In this document: one piece after another, positions 1 through 6,921 of the stretch
Numbering within the stretch: the first letter of the stretch is position 1
Layout: each line of letters begins with the position of its first letter
Assembly (NCBI GenBank): GCA_002394125.1
Contig: DGSY01000049.1
Coordinates: 1 to 8,249 of the forward strand
Source: Ruminococcus sp. UBA4350
GTDB taxonomy: Bacteria > Bacillota > Clostridia > Oscillospirales > Ruminococcaceae
Direction: 5' to 3'
Length of the DNA: 8,249 nucleotides
Notes under the pieces: generated by a model
What the model saw: only the letters and a program-made list of their open reading frames with translations
Told to the model about the DNA's origin: nothing
The model's database searches: none
Program-made: the position numbers and the translations under genes

Positions 1-2278
1 CCTCTGTCAGCACCGCGCCGCCGACCACGGTCTTGCAGCCGGGATACTGCGCGTGCAGCAGCTTGATGGTCTCCTCCATCGCGCCGACCGTCGTGGTCAT
101 CAGCGCCGAGAGCCCGACAAGCTGCACACCGTTCGCGATTGCCGCATCGACGATCGTCTGCGGGGGCACATCCTTGCCGAGGTCAATCACATCATAGCCG
201 TAATTTTCCAGCAGCAGCTTCACGATATTCTTTCCGATGTCATGCACATCGCCCTGCACGGTTGCAATGACGATTTTGCCCTTGCCGCCGCTTTCGCCCT
301 CCGCAGACGCCATATGCGCCTTCAGCACGGAAAATGCGCTCTGTGCCGCAGTCGCCGCCTGAATGAGCTGCGGCAGGAAGACCTTACCGCTCTCGTAGTC
401 TGCACCGACCGCATCCAGCGCCGGGATCAGCATTTCATTGACAATTTGCAGCGGCTCCTTCTGCGCGAGCGCTTCCTGCGTCAGTCTTGCCGCGTCCTGC
501 CGCATGCCGTGTGCGACCGCCTCCTGCAAGCTGAGCGCACCGGATTTCGGCGCGGACTGCGGTGCCGGGGCTGCCGCCGTCACGTCGCGGTAGGCTTCAA
601 TGAATGCTGCACAGTTTTCGTCATAGCCCGCGAGCATGCGGAATGCGCGCACGGTGTCGGTCATGCCCTCTGCCATCGGATTCATGATCGGCAGCGTCAG
701 ACCGCATTGCAGCGCCATATTGAGGAAGCTGCGGTTGATGAGCGGGCGGTTCGGGAGACCGAAGCTCACATTCGAGACGCCGAGCACCGTTTGCAGTCCG
801 AGCTCCGTGCGGACGCGCCGCACCGCATTCAGGGTCTCCTGTGCGACCTCTGCGCCGGTCGAAACGGTCAGCGTCAGGCAGTCAAGATACACATCCTCTT
901 TGCGGATGCCGAGCGCCAGTGCGTGATTGAGAATGCGCCTGCCGATCGCGAAGCGGTCGTCTGCCTTTGTCGGGATGCCGTTCTCATCGAGCGTCAGTCC
1001 GACAACTGCCGCGCCGTAATGCTTCACCAGCGGCAGGATCGTCTCCAGAGATTCCGCCTTGCCGTTGACGGAATTGACGATCGGCTTGCCGGGGGAGATG
1101 CGCAGGGCGGCTTCGAGTGCCGCCGGATCGGACGAGTCGAGCTGTAAGGGCAGATCGGTCACTTCGAGGATCGCCTGCACCGCCTGCGGCAGCACCTCTG
1201 CTTCGTTGATGCCGGGCGTACCGACATTGACATCGAGAATATCCGCGCCGGATTCGGTCTGCGAGATCGCCTCGCCGCGCAGATAATCAAAATCGCGGTC
1301 GAGCAGTGCCTGCTTCATGCGCTTCTTTCCGGTCGGATTGATGCGCTCGCCGATGATGCGCGGCATATCCATGAGGACGGTGCGCGTGCCGGAGCAGACT
1401 GCCGCCTGCCGCCGCATGACGCGCCGCCCGCGCCGGACACTGCCGAGCCGTTTCCGGACAGCGCGGATGAACTCCGGTGTCGTGCCGCAGCAGCCGCCGA
1501 ACAGCTGCACGCCGCAGTCCGCATACATCGGCATGAATGCGGCAAAATCCTCCGGTGTCAGGAAATATTCGCCGGTGACGGGATCGGGCAGACCGGCATT
1601 CGGCTTCGCGATCAGCGGCAGCGATGTCCATTTTGCAAGCTCCTGCATCATCGGCAGGATCTCCTTCGGGCCGAGCGAGCAGTTGATGCCGATCGCGGAT
1701 GCGCCGAGCCCCTCCAGCGTCATGGCCGCCGCGGAGATCGGACAGCCGGTGAAGGTGCGGCCGTTTTCGGTGAATGTCATGGTGACGATGACCGGCAGAT
1801 CGGTATGCTCCTTTGCGGCGAGCAGCGCGGCCTTTGTTTCGAGCAGGTCGCTCATGGTTTCGATGACGACGAGATCCGCGCCCGCTGCGGCGCCCGCCTT
1901 GCACATCACGCGGAAGGATTCATAGGCCGCTTCAAAGGTCATCTGTCCGGCAGGGGGGAGCAGCTGACCGGTCGGGCCGATATCGAGCGCGACGCAGACA
2001 CCCTCGCCGACAGCATCCTTTGCGAGCCGCACGGCAGCCTGAATGCTCTCTGCCGCATCAACGCCGGTGCCTGCGAGCTTCAGCGGATTCGCGCCGAAGG
2101 TATTCGCATAGACGACCTGCGAGCCGGCTTCGGCATAGGCTTTGTGTACCGCCGCAACGCGTGCAGGCTCGGTGAGATTCAGCCGCTCCGGCAGCTCACC
2201 GGGGGCGAGGTGCAGCATGGTACCCATGCCGCCGTCCAGAAAGATGAATTCATCCGGCAGTAAATTGCGAAAATCCAT
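1..2278 (-). CDS. metH: Cobalamin-dependent methionine synthase (5' 759 codons; 3' end outside window)
   Basis: This enzyme transfers a methyl group from 5-methyl-tetrahydrofolate via cobalamin to homocysteine, making methionine in the cytoplasm. The reading frame is open from the ATG at 2278 to the window edge. The homocysteine domain (about residues 1-280) opens with FLDGGMGTML and has the zinc ligands Cys200 (GINCSLGP) and Cys263/Cys264 (GGCCGT). An Arg-rich linker follows (272-290). The pterin domain begins near IIGERINPTGKK (308-319). A cap region leads to the B12 domain with the lower-ligand motif DVHDIGKN (Asp677, His679, Gly682), and the window ends at residue 759, some tens of residues before that domain should finish. 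The start is set by AGGAG six bases upstream, which overlaps the stop of the preceding membrane-protein gene. Because an activation-domain protein is encoded separately in the same operon, I infer that this MetH lacks its own C-terminal activation domain, but that part is not visible. Confidence 0.96.
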   Translation of the reverse strand, partial: MDFRNLLPDEFIFLDGGMGTMLHLAPGELPERLNLTEPARVAAVHKAYAEAGSQVVYANTFGANPLKLAGTGVDAAESIQAAVRLAKDAVGEGVCVALDIGPTGQLLPPAGQMTFEAAYESFRVMCKAGAAAGADLVVIETMSDLLETKAALLAAKEHTDLPVIVTMTFTENGRTFTGCPISAAAMTLEGLGASAIGINCSLGPKEILPMMQELAKWTSLPLIAKPNAGLPDPVTGEYFLTPEDFAAFMPMYADCGVQLFGGCCGTTPEFIRAVRKRLGSVRRGRRVMRRQAAVCSGTRTVLMDMPRIIGERINPTGKKRMKQALLDRDFDYLRGEAISQTESGADILDVNVGTPGINEAEVLPQAVQAILEVTDLPLQLDSSDPAALEAALRISPGKPIVNSVNGKAESLETILPLVKHYGAAVVGLTLDENGIPTKADDRFAIGRRILNHALALGIRKEDVYLDCLTLTVSTGAEVAQETLNAVRRVRTELGLQTVLGVSNVSFGLPNRPLINRSFLNMALQCGLTLPIMNPMAEGMTDTVRAFRMLAGYDENCAAFIEAYRDVTAAAPAPQSAPKSGALSLQEAVAHGMRQDAARLTQEALAQKEPLQIVNEMLIPALDAVGADYESGKVFLPQLIQAATAAQSAFSVLKAHMASAEGESGGKGKIVIATVQGDVHDIGKNIVKLLLENYGYDVIDLGKDVPPQTIVDAAIANGVQLVGLSALMTTTVGAMEETIKLLHAQYPGCKTVVGGAVLTE

Positions 2279-2284
2279 ATGATA

Positions 2285-2289
2285 CTCCT
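2285..2289 (-). promoter_or_regulatory. metH ribosome binding site overlapping the upstream stop codon
   Basis: On the minus strand AGGAG lies six bases before the metH ATG. It shares two bases with the TAG stop (2288-2290) of the small membrane-protein gene before it. Only nine bases separate the two genes, so translation of metH is probably coupled to that of the membrane protein. Confidence 0.8.
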
Positions 2290-2599
2290 ATATGATACCC
2301 TGTTGAGATCCGAAACGCAGCAGCAGAATGACTGCCGCAATTATGAGCAGCAGCACAAAGACCGCTGCTGTCAGATATGCCAGCCGCCGGTATCGCTCCG
2401 GCGGGAGCTTTTTGAGCAGATAATTGTTCAGAAAAATGCCGGCGAAATGTCCGGCGAGGAATACGCCGAGGGCGCCGCCCAGCAGAAGCGGGAGATTCTT
2501 TTCCGATGCCTTTCGCGCATAGAGCAGCACAGGCACGGCATAAATGAGCAGGCACAGCAAAGCGGCTGCAATCGGAATAATCCGGCGAATATAACGCAT
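2288..2599 (-). CDS. Small three-helix membrane protein C (third of three tandem genes)
   Basis: This is a 103-residue protein that I cannot assign to a family. Three hydrophobic segments are visible at about residues 7-27, 37-57 and 73-94. Two positively charged patches flank them: RKASEK after helix 1 and KKLPPERYRR before helix 3. There is no catalytic motif or signal-peptidase site, so it is an integral membrane protein of unknown role. The ATG at 2599 has a strong ribosome binding site (AAAGGAG, six bases upstream). It starts 20 bases after the previous gene and ends nine bases before metH. The stretch LPPERYRRL aligns without gaps with LSDRSFRRL of the gene before it, at the same place relative to helix 3, which suggests the two are paralogues. 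Its position directly ahead of metH suggests co-expression with methionine synthesis but does not prove a shared function. Confidence 0.85.
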   Translation of the reverse strand: MRYIRRIIPIAAALLCLLIYAVPVLLYARKASEKNLPLLLGGALGVFLAGHFAGIFLNNYLLKKLPPERYRRLAYLTAAVFVLLLIIAAVILLLRFGSQQGII

Positions 2600-2619
2600 T
2601 TCGCTCTCCTTTTTTCAGC

Positions 2620-2940
2620 CTAGAATATGCGCAGAAAATCCGGCGCGAAGAAATGATACAGAATCAGCAACGCTGCAATAAACAGCACACAAAGTCCGAG
2701 TTCAAGCCGCCGGAAGCTGCGGTCGGACAGTCTGTTTTGCAGCCATTTGCGGAACAGTTCTCCGCCGGCAATGCTGAGTGCAGCACCGCCCAGTCCGACC
2801 CAGAACGGCGCAGTCGTATCCTGGGCGAAAAATGCCGCATCCGGAAAGCGCCGCTCCAGAATATACAGTATGCTCATATACAGCGCCTCCCAGATGACAA
2901 AAAACAGCAGCGCAATTAACGATGGTCTGTTCAGCTTCAT
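2620..2940 (-). CDS. Small three-helix membrane protein B (second of three tandem genes)
   Basis: This is a 106-residue protein of unrecognised family. Hydrophobic segments lie at about residues 8-28, 45-62 and 79-98. Acidic and basic residues separate helices 1 and 2 (LERRFPDAAFFAQD). A basic amphipathic stretch separates helices 2 and 3 (FRKWLQNRLSDRSFRRL). The layout matches the following gene, with a GGA-type second helix, then Leu/Arg-rich spacer, RRL and a third helix rich in Leu, Ile and Ala. The start is ATG at 2940, 19 bases after the previous stop. Its ribosome binding site is poor (AGAAAG at best), so translation may depend on the upstream gene. The gene ends in TAG at 2620. Function is unknown, and a role in transport or as a membrane anchor cannot be judged from sequence alone. 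Confidence 0.83.
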   Translation of the reverse strand: MKLNRPSLIALLFFVIWEALYMSILYILERRFPDAAFFAQDTTAPFWVGLGGAALSIAGGELFRKWLQNRLSDRSFRRLELGLCVLFIAALLILYHFFAPDFLRIF

Positions 2941-2959
2941 GATACACGCTTTCTGACAG

Positions 2960-3349
2960 TCAGCCGAATGGCAGCCGCTTCCGGATCACCCGCCGGACCG
3001 TCTCCCATGTCAGCGGCGGCAGCCCGCCCTGCGGCACAAGAAAATACTGATATTCATAATAGAACGCCGCAATGAGCAGGACAGCGATCACGATCCCGAC
3101 GATCATTTCCGCTTTTTTGCCGAGATGCTCTTCCAGATACATCTGCAACTGATAGCCCATTGCGATGCCGAGGAGCGCGAGCGGGAGCAGAAAAAGATAG
3201 CCCCAGACCGGAAATTTCGTCCGGTAATACGACTCACAGTAGCTTGCAAATGCCGTGAACAGCAGTGCGAATATCACCGGAAAAGCGAAAATATAAACCG
3301 GCTTTCCGAGCGCCCGCAGCTTTCCCCGTTTTTCGGGTGTGTGTTTCAT
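2960..3349 (-). CDS. Small three-helix membrane protein A (first of three tandem genes)
   Basis: This is a 129-residue protein of unrecognised family. It has a basic N-terminus (KHTPEKRGKLRALGK), hydrophobic segments at about 17-37, 47-66 and 81-101, and a basic C-terminal tail ending in RRVIRKRLPFG. A charged stretch, YLEEHLGKKAE, sits between helices 2 and 3, where the two downstream genes have their RRL-containing spacers. I chose the ATG at 3349 because GAGGA stands seven bases upstream. The frame stays open back to a GTG at 3457, but using that would overlap the 3' end of the preceding gene and add a 36-residue segment unlike the rest of the protein. The gene starts 62 bases after the activation-domain gene and ends 19 bases before the next membrane gene. 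The role is unknown. It is the most divergent of the three, so homology with the others rests mostly on layout. Confidence 0.83.
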   Translation of the reverse strand: MKHTPEKRGKLRALGKPVYIFAFPVIFALLFTAFASYCESYYRTKFPVWGYLFLLPLALLGIAMGYQLQMYLEEHLGKKAEMIVGIVIAVLLIAAFYYEYQYFLVPQGGLPPLTWETVRRVIRKRLPFG

Positions 3350-3379
3350 TTCAGTGTCCTCATGATAACGGATCGACCG

Positions 3380-3389
3380 TCCGGCCGGA
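3380..3389. repeat. 10-bp perfect palindrome between activation gene and membrane-protein gene A
   Basis: TCCGGCCGGA reads the same on both strands and sits in the 62-bp gap after the activation-domain gene. There is no T-run next to it, so it is not an intrinsic terminator. In GC-rich DNA a palindrome of this size may be chance. Confidence 0.35.
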
Positions 3390-3411
3390 TGCAGAATCAA
3401 AAACGCCCCGC

Positions 3412-4074
3412 CTATTCCTTCAGCTTTTTCATCGGGCAGGTCTCCTGATAGGGACACTCCCCGCAGTCGTTTCCGCAGCCGAAGCGCCGCGCATCCTTCA
3501 CCGGCTCATGCGACATTCCCATGACCGCCGTGACCGATTTCAGCGGCAAAAGCGTCTGCGCCGGCGTGACGGTCAGGCCGATCTTGCGCGGGGCATCGAG
3601 CAGCTTCACGAGATCGCCCTGCTGTGTGATCGGGAAATCGCCGTAGCCAGCGGAAAAACGCGCCGTGTAATAGGGATACGGATATTTCGCCCTGATCTCC
3701 GCTTCGAGATCATTACAGACGCGCTCGATCGCTGCGCCCGCCGCGGCATCGAGCATCACGGCCTTTGTCATATCCGTGACCTCTGCGCGCCGGATCAGCG
3801 CATCGACCGGCGCGGAGAGCGTTGCCGCGAGCAGCACGGCCTCCTTGCATCCGGTCAGGTGCAGCGCGATATCTTCTCCGAGCAGCGGCAGCCCGCCGAG
3901 CGTGACGCCGTTTTCGGTATGCACGACCGGCAGAACGCGGTAGACCGTCCGCGGCTGCGCGGCCTTGCAGAGTGCCGCAGTGCATTCATCCAGCACCGCC
4001 GAAAGCTGCGCATCCAGCTCCGGCGTATTCAGCAGCATCAGGATCTCGTCGCGGCTGAGATCTTCCGGCTTCAT
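3412..4074 (-). CDS. Stand-alone methionine synthase activation (SAM-binding) domain protein
   Basis: This 220-residue protein resembles the C-terminal activation domain that in E. coli is fused to MetH. There the domain binds S-adenosylmethionine and allows reductive remethylation of inactive cob(II)alamin. The diagnostic segment is RFSAGYGDFP (139-148), matching the family's Arg-x-x-x-Gly-Tyr SAM-binding motif. It is followed by an IGLTVTPAQTLLPLKSVTAVMGMSH-like stretch (165-189), where fused MetH proteins have IGM-LTES and a Ser-Val-Ser sequence. The C-terminus carries four cysteines (200, 204, 207, 213; C-x3-C-x2-C-x5-C), absent from the E. coli domain, which could hold a metal or Fe-S cluster. 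The ATG overlaps the metF stop by four bases (ATGA), and the nearest GGAG is 11 bases away, so translational coupling to metF is likely. The partner is inferred to be the MetH encoded downstream in the same operon. Confidence 0.9.
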   Translation of the reverse strand: MKPEDLSRDEILMLLNTPELDAQLSAVLDECTAALCKAAQPRTVYRVLPVVHTENGVTLGGLPLLGEDIALHLTGCKEAVLLAATLSAPVDALIRRAEVTDMTKAVMLDAAAGAAIERVCNDLEAEIRAKYPYPYYTARFSAGYGDFPITQQGDLVKLLDAPRKIGLTVTPAQTLLPLKSVTAVMGMSHEPVKDARRFGCGNDCGECPYQETCPMKKLKE

Positions 4075-4922
4075 ACGCGGATCTGCTCCATGATATAGCG
4101 CGCAACATCCGGATTGTTCATCGTGTAGATATGGATGCCGTCCGCGCCGTTTTCGAGCAGATCGAGGATCTGCGTGATTGCATATTCCAGTCCGGCAGCC
4201 TTGAGCGATGCGGGATCGTCCGCATAGCGCGCCATGAGCTTTGCAAGGCGGTTCGGGATGGACGCGCCGCAGAGCGAGACCATGCGTTCAATGGATTTCT
4301 TCGATGTTACGGGCATGATGCCGGCCTCGACCGGAACCGAAATGCCCGCTGCTGCGATCTTTTCGCGGAATGTATAGAAATCCGGATCGTAATAGAAAAG
4401 CTGCGAGATCAGATGCGTCGCGCCTGCATCGACCTTCTCCTTCAGATGCAGGATATCCGTATCGAGATCGGGCGCTTCGGGGTGTCCCTCCGGATAGCAG
4501 GCCGCGGCAATGTCGAAATCGCCGTGCTGCCGGATGAACGCGATCAGATCGGCCGCGTATCTGAAATCTGTTTTCGGCGGCACATCGGGATTGCGGTCGC
4601 CTCGCAGCGCGAGGATATTTTCGATGCCTTTTTCGCGGAATACCGTGAGCTTTTCGAGGACGGATTCCTTTGTCTCATTGATGCAGGGGAGATGCGCAAT
4701 CGACGGGATGCCGTGCTGATTCTGGATCGTCTCGCAGATCTCGGCGGTCGATGCGCCCGGCACGGAGCCGCCGGCACCGTAGGTCACGCTGATGAAGTCG
4801 GGATGCAGGTCTTTCAGCGCCGCGAGTGTCTGATAGATGCTGTCGATCGGGACATTCGGCTTCGGCGGAAAGACCTCGAACGAAAGGACAGGCTTTTTCT
4901 CGAATAGTGTGATTGCTTTCAT
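4071..4922 (-). CDS. metF: 5,10-Methylenetetrahydrofolate reductase
   Basis: MetF reduces 5,10-methylene-tetrahydrofolate to 5-methyl-tetrahydrofolate using FAD and a reduced nicotinamide or, in some anaerobes, other donors. The product is the methyl donor for MetH. The 283-residue length is typical of bacterial MetF without a regulatory extension. The barrel opens with LSFEVFPPK, whose Glu16 corresponds to the catalytic Glu28 of the E. coli enzyme. It continues with FISVTYGAGG (43-52), LALRGD (104-109, with the FAD-contacting Asp109), HLISQLFYY and, near the end, GIHIYTMNNP. I chose ATG at 4922 because GAGG stands eight or nine bases ahead. An in-frame TTG at 4937 would overlap that ribosome binding site and add five residues foreign to the family. 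It lies 58 bases after ung and overlaps the next gene by four bases. No MetV-like partner is present in the window. Confidence 0.96.
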   Translation of the reverse strand: MKAITLFEKKPVLSFEVFPPKPNVPIDSIYQTLAALKDLHPDFISVTYGAGGSVPGASTAEICETIQNQHGIPSIAHLPCINETKESVLEKLTVFREKGIENILALRGDRNPDVPPKTDFRYAADLIAFIRQHGDFDIAAACYPEGHPEAPDLDTDILHLKEKVDAGATHLISQLFYYDPDFYTFREKIAAAGISVPVEAGIMPVTSKKSIERMVSLCGASIPNRLAKLMARYADDPASLKAAGLEYAITQILDLLENGADGIHIYTMNNPDVARYIMEQIRV

Positions 4923-4966
4923 GTATCTGTACCTCAAAATAAAGTATCACAGTCCCCGCACCGGCT

Positions 4967-4978
4967 CTGCGGCCGCAG
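4967..4978. repeat. 12-bp perfect palindrome in the ung-metF gap
   Basis: CTGCGGCCGCAG is fully self-complementary and lies just after the ung stop codon, inside the 58-bp gap before metF. As RNA it could only form a short stem and has no following T-run, so it is not a convincing terminator. It might be an mRNA processing or protein-binding site, or chance in GC-rich sequence. Confidence 0.4.
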
Positions 4979-4980
4979 CG

Positions 4981-5655
4981 TCAGCGCGGGAGCTGCCAGT
5001 CGATCGGCGTCATGCCGTTGGCGGTGAGAAATTGATTTGTTCTGGAAAAATGCCGGCAGCCGAAAAAGCCGTGATAGGCAGAGAGCGGGCTCGGATGCGG
5101 ACATTGCAGAACCAGATGCTTCGGATTTGTGATGAGCCGTGCTTTGGCGCGGGCATTGCCGCCCCAGAGCAGAAAGACCATCGGCTGCTCCCGCTCATTG
5201 AGATGCCGGATGATTGCGTCGGTCAGCTCCTCCCAGCCGACGCCGTGATGCGAATTCGCCTGTCCTGCCCGGACGGTCAGCGCCGCATTGAGCAGCAGAA
5301 CGCCCTGCTTTGCCCAGTATGTCAGATCACCGGAGCCGCCGCGGTTGTCAATGCCGGTGTCCGTGTAGATCTCCTGAAAAATATTGACCAGAGAGGGCGG
5401 CGGCTGAATGCCCTTCCGGACGGAAAAGCTCAGTCCGTGCGCCTGTCCCTCGCCGTGATAGGGATCCTGTCCGAGAATGACGCATTTCACGCCCTCATAC
5501 GGCGTATATTTCAGCGCATTGAAAATATCATACATATCCGGATAGATGCGCTTCGTGCGGTATTCCTGAATCAGAAACTGCCGCAGCTTCTGATAGCTTT
5601 CGCTCGCAAATTCCGGTGCAAGGATCGTGTCCCAGTCATTACCGATATGAACCAT
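4981..5655 (-). CDS. ung: Uracil-DNA glycosylase, family 1
   Basis: Ung removes uracil from DNA, arising by cytosine deamination or dUTP incorporation, as the first step of base-excision repair. The 224-residue protein has all family 1 hallmarks. The water-activating motif GQDPYHG is at 62-68, with Asp64 in the same position as in E. coli Ung. A uracil-binding segment reads LLLNAALTVRAG and is followed by SHHGVGWEELTD. The DNA-intercalation motif HPSPLSA begins at His187, also the E. coli number. The identical numbering argues that the ATG at 5655 is right, and GGAG seven bases upstream agrees. It starts 30 bases after alr. Its pairing with alr and methionine genes shows no biochemical logic and probably reflects shared housekeeping expression. 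Confidence 0.98.
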   Translation of the reverse strand: MVHIGNDWDTILAPEFASESYQKLRQFLIQEYRTKRIYPDMYDIFNALKYTPYEGVKCVILGQDPYHGEGQAHGLSFSVRKGIQPPPSLVNIFQEIYTDTGIDNRGGSGDLTYWAKQGVLLLNAALTVRAGQANSHHGVGWEELTDAIIRHLNEREQPMVFLLWGGNARAKARLITNPKHLVLQCPHPSPLSAYHGFFGCRHFSRTNQFLTANGMTPIDWQLPR

Positions 5656-5685
5656 GTTTCTACTCCGTTTCTGCGGGATCGGGCA

Positions 5686-6885
5686 TCAGCGCTTCCAGAT
5701 GCTGTCGGAGACATCCACCGGAACGCCGTCCTCCAGAAAGAACCGCGGCACGCGCTCGCCGACCGCACAGACGACCTCATAATTGATCGTGCCGGTCTGC
5801 TGTGCGATCTGATCCGCCGTGCAGAGCCCGTTTGCATCGCCGAAGACCGTGACCGTGTCGCCGACATTGATGCCTTTGGCATCGGTGATATCGAGCATGA
5901 GCTGATCCATGCAGACTCTGCCGATGATCGGGCAGAGCTGGTCGCGCACGAGCAGCTGACAGTTGCCGCCGCCGCAGCTCCGCCAGAAGCCGTCCGCATA
6001 GCCGATCGGCACCGTCGCGACCGTCCGCGGGCTGTCCGCGATATAGGTGCGGCCGTAGCTGACGGAATCGCCGGCCGCGATCGTTTTGATATGCGAGATC
6101 ACGCTTTTCAGCGCCATGACCGGCCGCAGCTCCGGCAGATTGCGTGTCAGGCCGGAGGGCGCGAGACCGTACAGCACAACGCCGGCGCGCACCATGTCCA
6201 GATGCACATCCGGCAGACCCGGCACCTCCGGCTTATCGAAGATTGCCGCGCTGTTTGCACAGTGGCGCAGCGGGAATGTGATCCCGTGGCTGCCGAGAAT
6301 TTCGATCGCGTCGATGAAATTGCGGTACTGCTGACGGGTAAATTCCGCGCCGTCATCGCCGTCATCCGCGACGGCAAAATGCGTGAAGATGCCCTCCGGC
6401 TTGAGGCAGGGCAGCTTGCAGACCGCCCGCGCATCGGCAAGCTCCGAATGCCCGCCGCGGTGCTGGAAGCCGATCCGTCCCATGCCGCTGTCGATTTTGA
6501 TGTGCATTTTCACGCGCACGCCGTCCGACATTGCCGCCTGCGAAAGCGCCTCGCCGTAGCTGCGCGAATACACGCACTGCGAGATATTCTGCTTGGCGAG
6601 TACGCCGGCGCATTCCGGCGGGGTATAGCCGAGAATCAGAATCGGCAGCGTGATCTGCGACTGTCGCAGCTGGAGCGCCTCCTCCAGATTCGATACGGCG
6701 AGGAAATCCGCGCCGAGCGATTCATACAATGCGGCAAGCCGTGCGGCATTGTGGCCGTAGCCGTTTGCCTTGATGACACAGCAGACCTTTGTTTCCGGCC
6801 GGACTGCCTTCCGGATCTGCTGATAATTCCATGCTGCATGGTCGAGATTGATTTCCGCCCATGTTCGTTTCCGTATGCCCTGCAC
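5686..6885 (-). CDS. alr: Alanine racemase (PLP-dependent)
   Basis: Alr interconverts L- and D-alanine in the cytoplasm and supplies D-alanine for peptidoglycan. The 399-residue protein shows the fold-III barrel with the cofactor lysine in VIKANGYGHNA (Lys39). It continues with KIDSGMGRIGF, a RAGVVLYG segment, and the catalytic tyrosine region VSYGRTY (Tyr277). IPIGYADG-type sequence and GRVCMDQ (323-328) follow, then INYEVVCAVGERVPR near the C-terminus. The start is GTG at 6885: an in-frame TGA lies three codons upstream, and no later start keeps the conserved TWAEINLD. AAAGGAG precedes it by 11 bases, rather long spacing. An ATG seven bases upstream, in another frame, sits closer to that site and opens only a short unrelated frame. 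The gene is first in its operon, behind a consensus promoter. Confidence 0.97.
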   Translation of the reverse strand: MQGIRKRTWAEINLDHAAWNYQQIRKAVRPETKVCCVIKANGYGHNAARLAALYESLGADFLAVSNLEEALQLRQSQITLPILILGYTPPECAGVLAKQNISQCVYSRSYGEALSQAAMSDGVRVKMHIKIDSGMGRIGFQHRGGHSELADARAVCKLPCLKPEGIFTHFAVADDGDDGAEFTRQQYRNFIDAIEILGSHGITFPLRHCANSAAIFDKPEVPGLPDVHLDMVRAGVVLYGLAPSGLTRNLPELRPVMALKSVISHIKTIAAGDSVSYGRTYIADSPRTVATVPIGYADGFWRSCGGGNCQLLVRDQLCPIIGRVCMDQLMLDITDAKGINVGDTVTVFGDANGLCTADQIAQQTGTINYEVVCAVGERVPRFFLEDGVPVDVSDSIWKR

Positions 6886-6896
6886 CCTGCATCAGG

Positions 6897-6903
6897 CTCC
6901 TTT
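6897..6903 (-). promoter_or_regulatory. alr: alr ribosome binding site
   Basis: AAAGGAG on the minus strand is the only good Shine-Dalgarno sequence before alr. It stands 11 bases from the GTG start but only four bases from an out-of-frame ATG (6890-6892). Either the long spacing or a competing start could lower alr translation. Confidence 0.7.
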
Positions 6904-6921
6904 CTGAATACATACACTTCT

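Noticed and set aside
53..1147. A 364-codon open frame on the plus strand
   Set aside because: It is antisense to metH, whose frame carries all the family motifs. The composition is typical of a shadow frame.
1287..1904. A 205-codon open frame on the minus strand inside metH
   Set aside because: It overlaps metH in another frame and has Arg/His-rich shadow composition, while metH itself is unbroken there, so it is not evidence of a frameshift.
2960..3457. A longer form of membrane protein A starting at GTG 3457
   Set aside because: It would overlap the activation gene and add 36 residues. The ATG at 3349 has a proper GAGGA site seven bases away.
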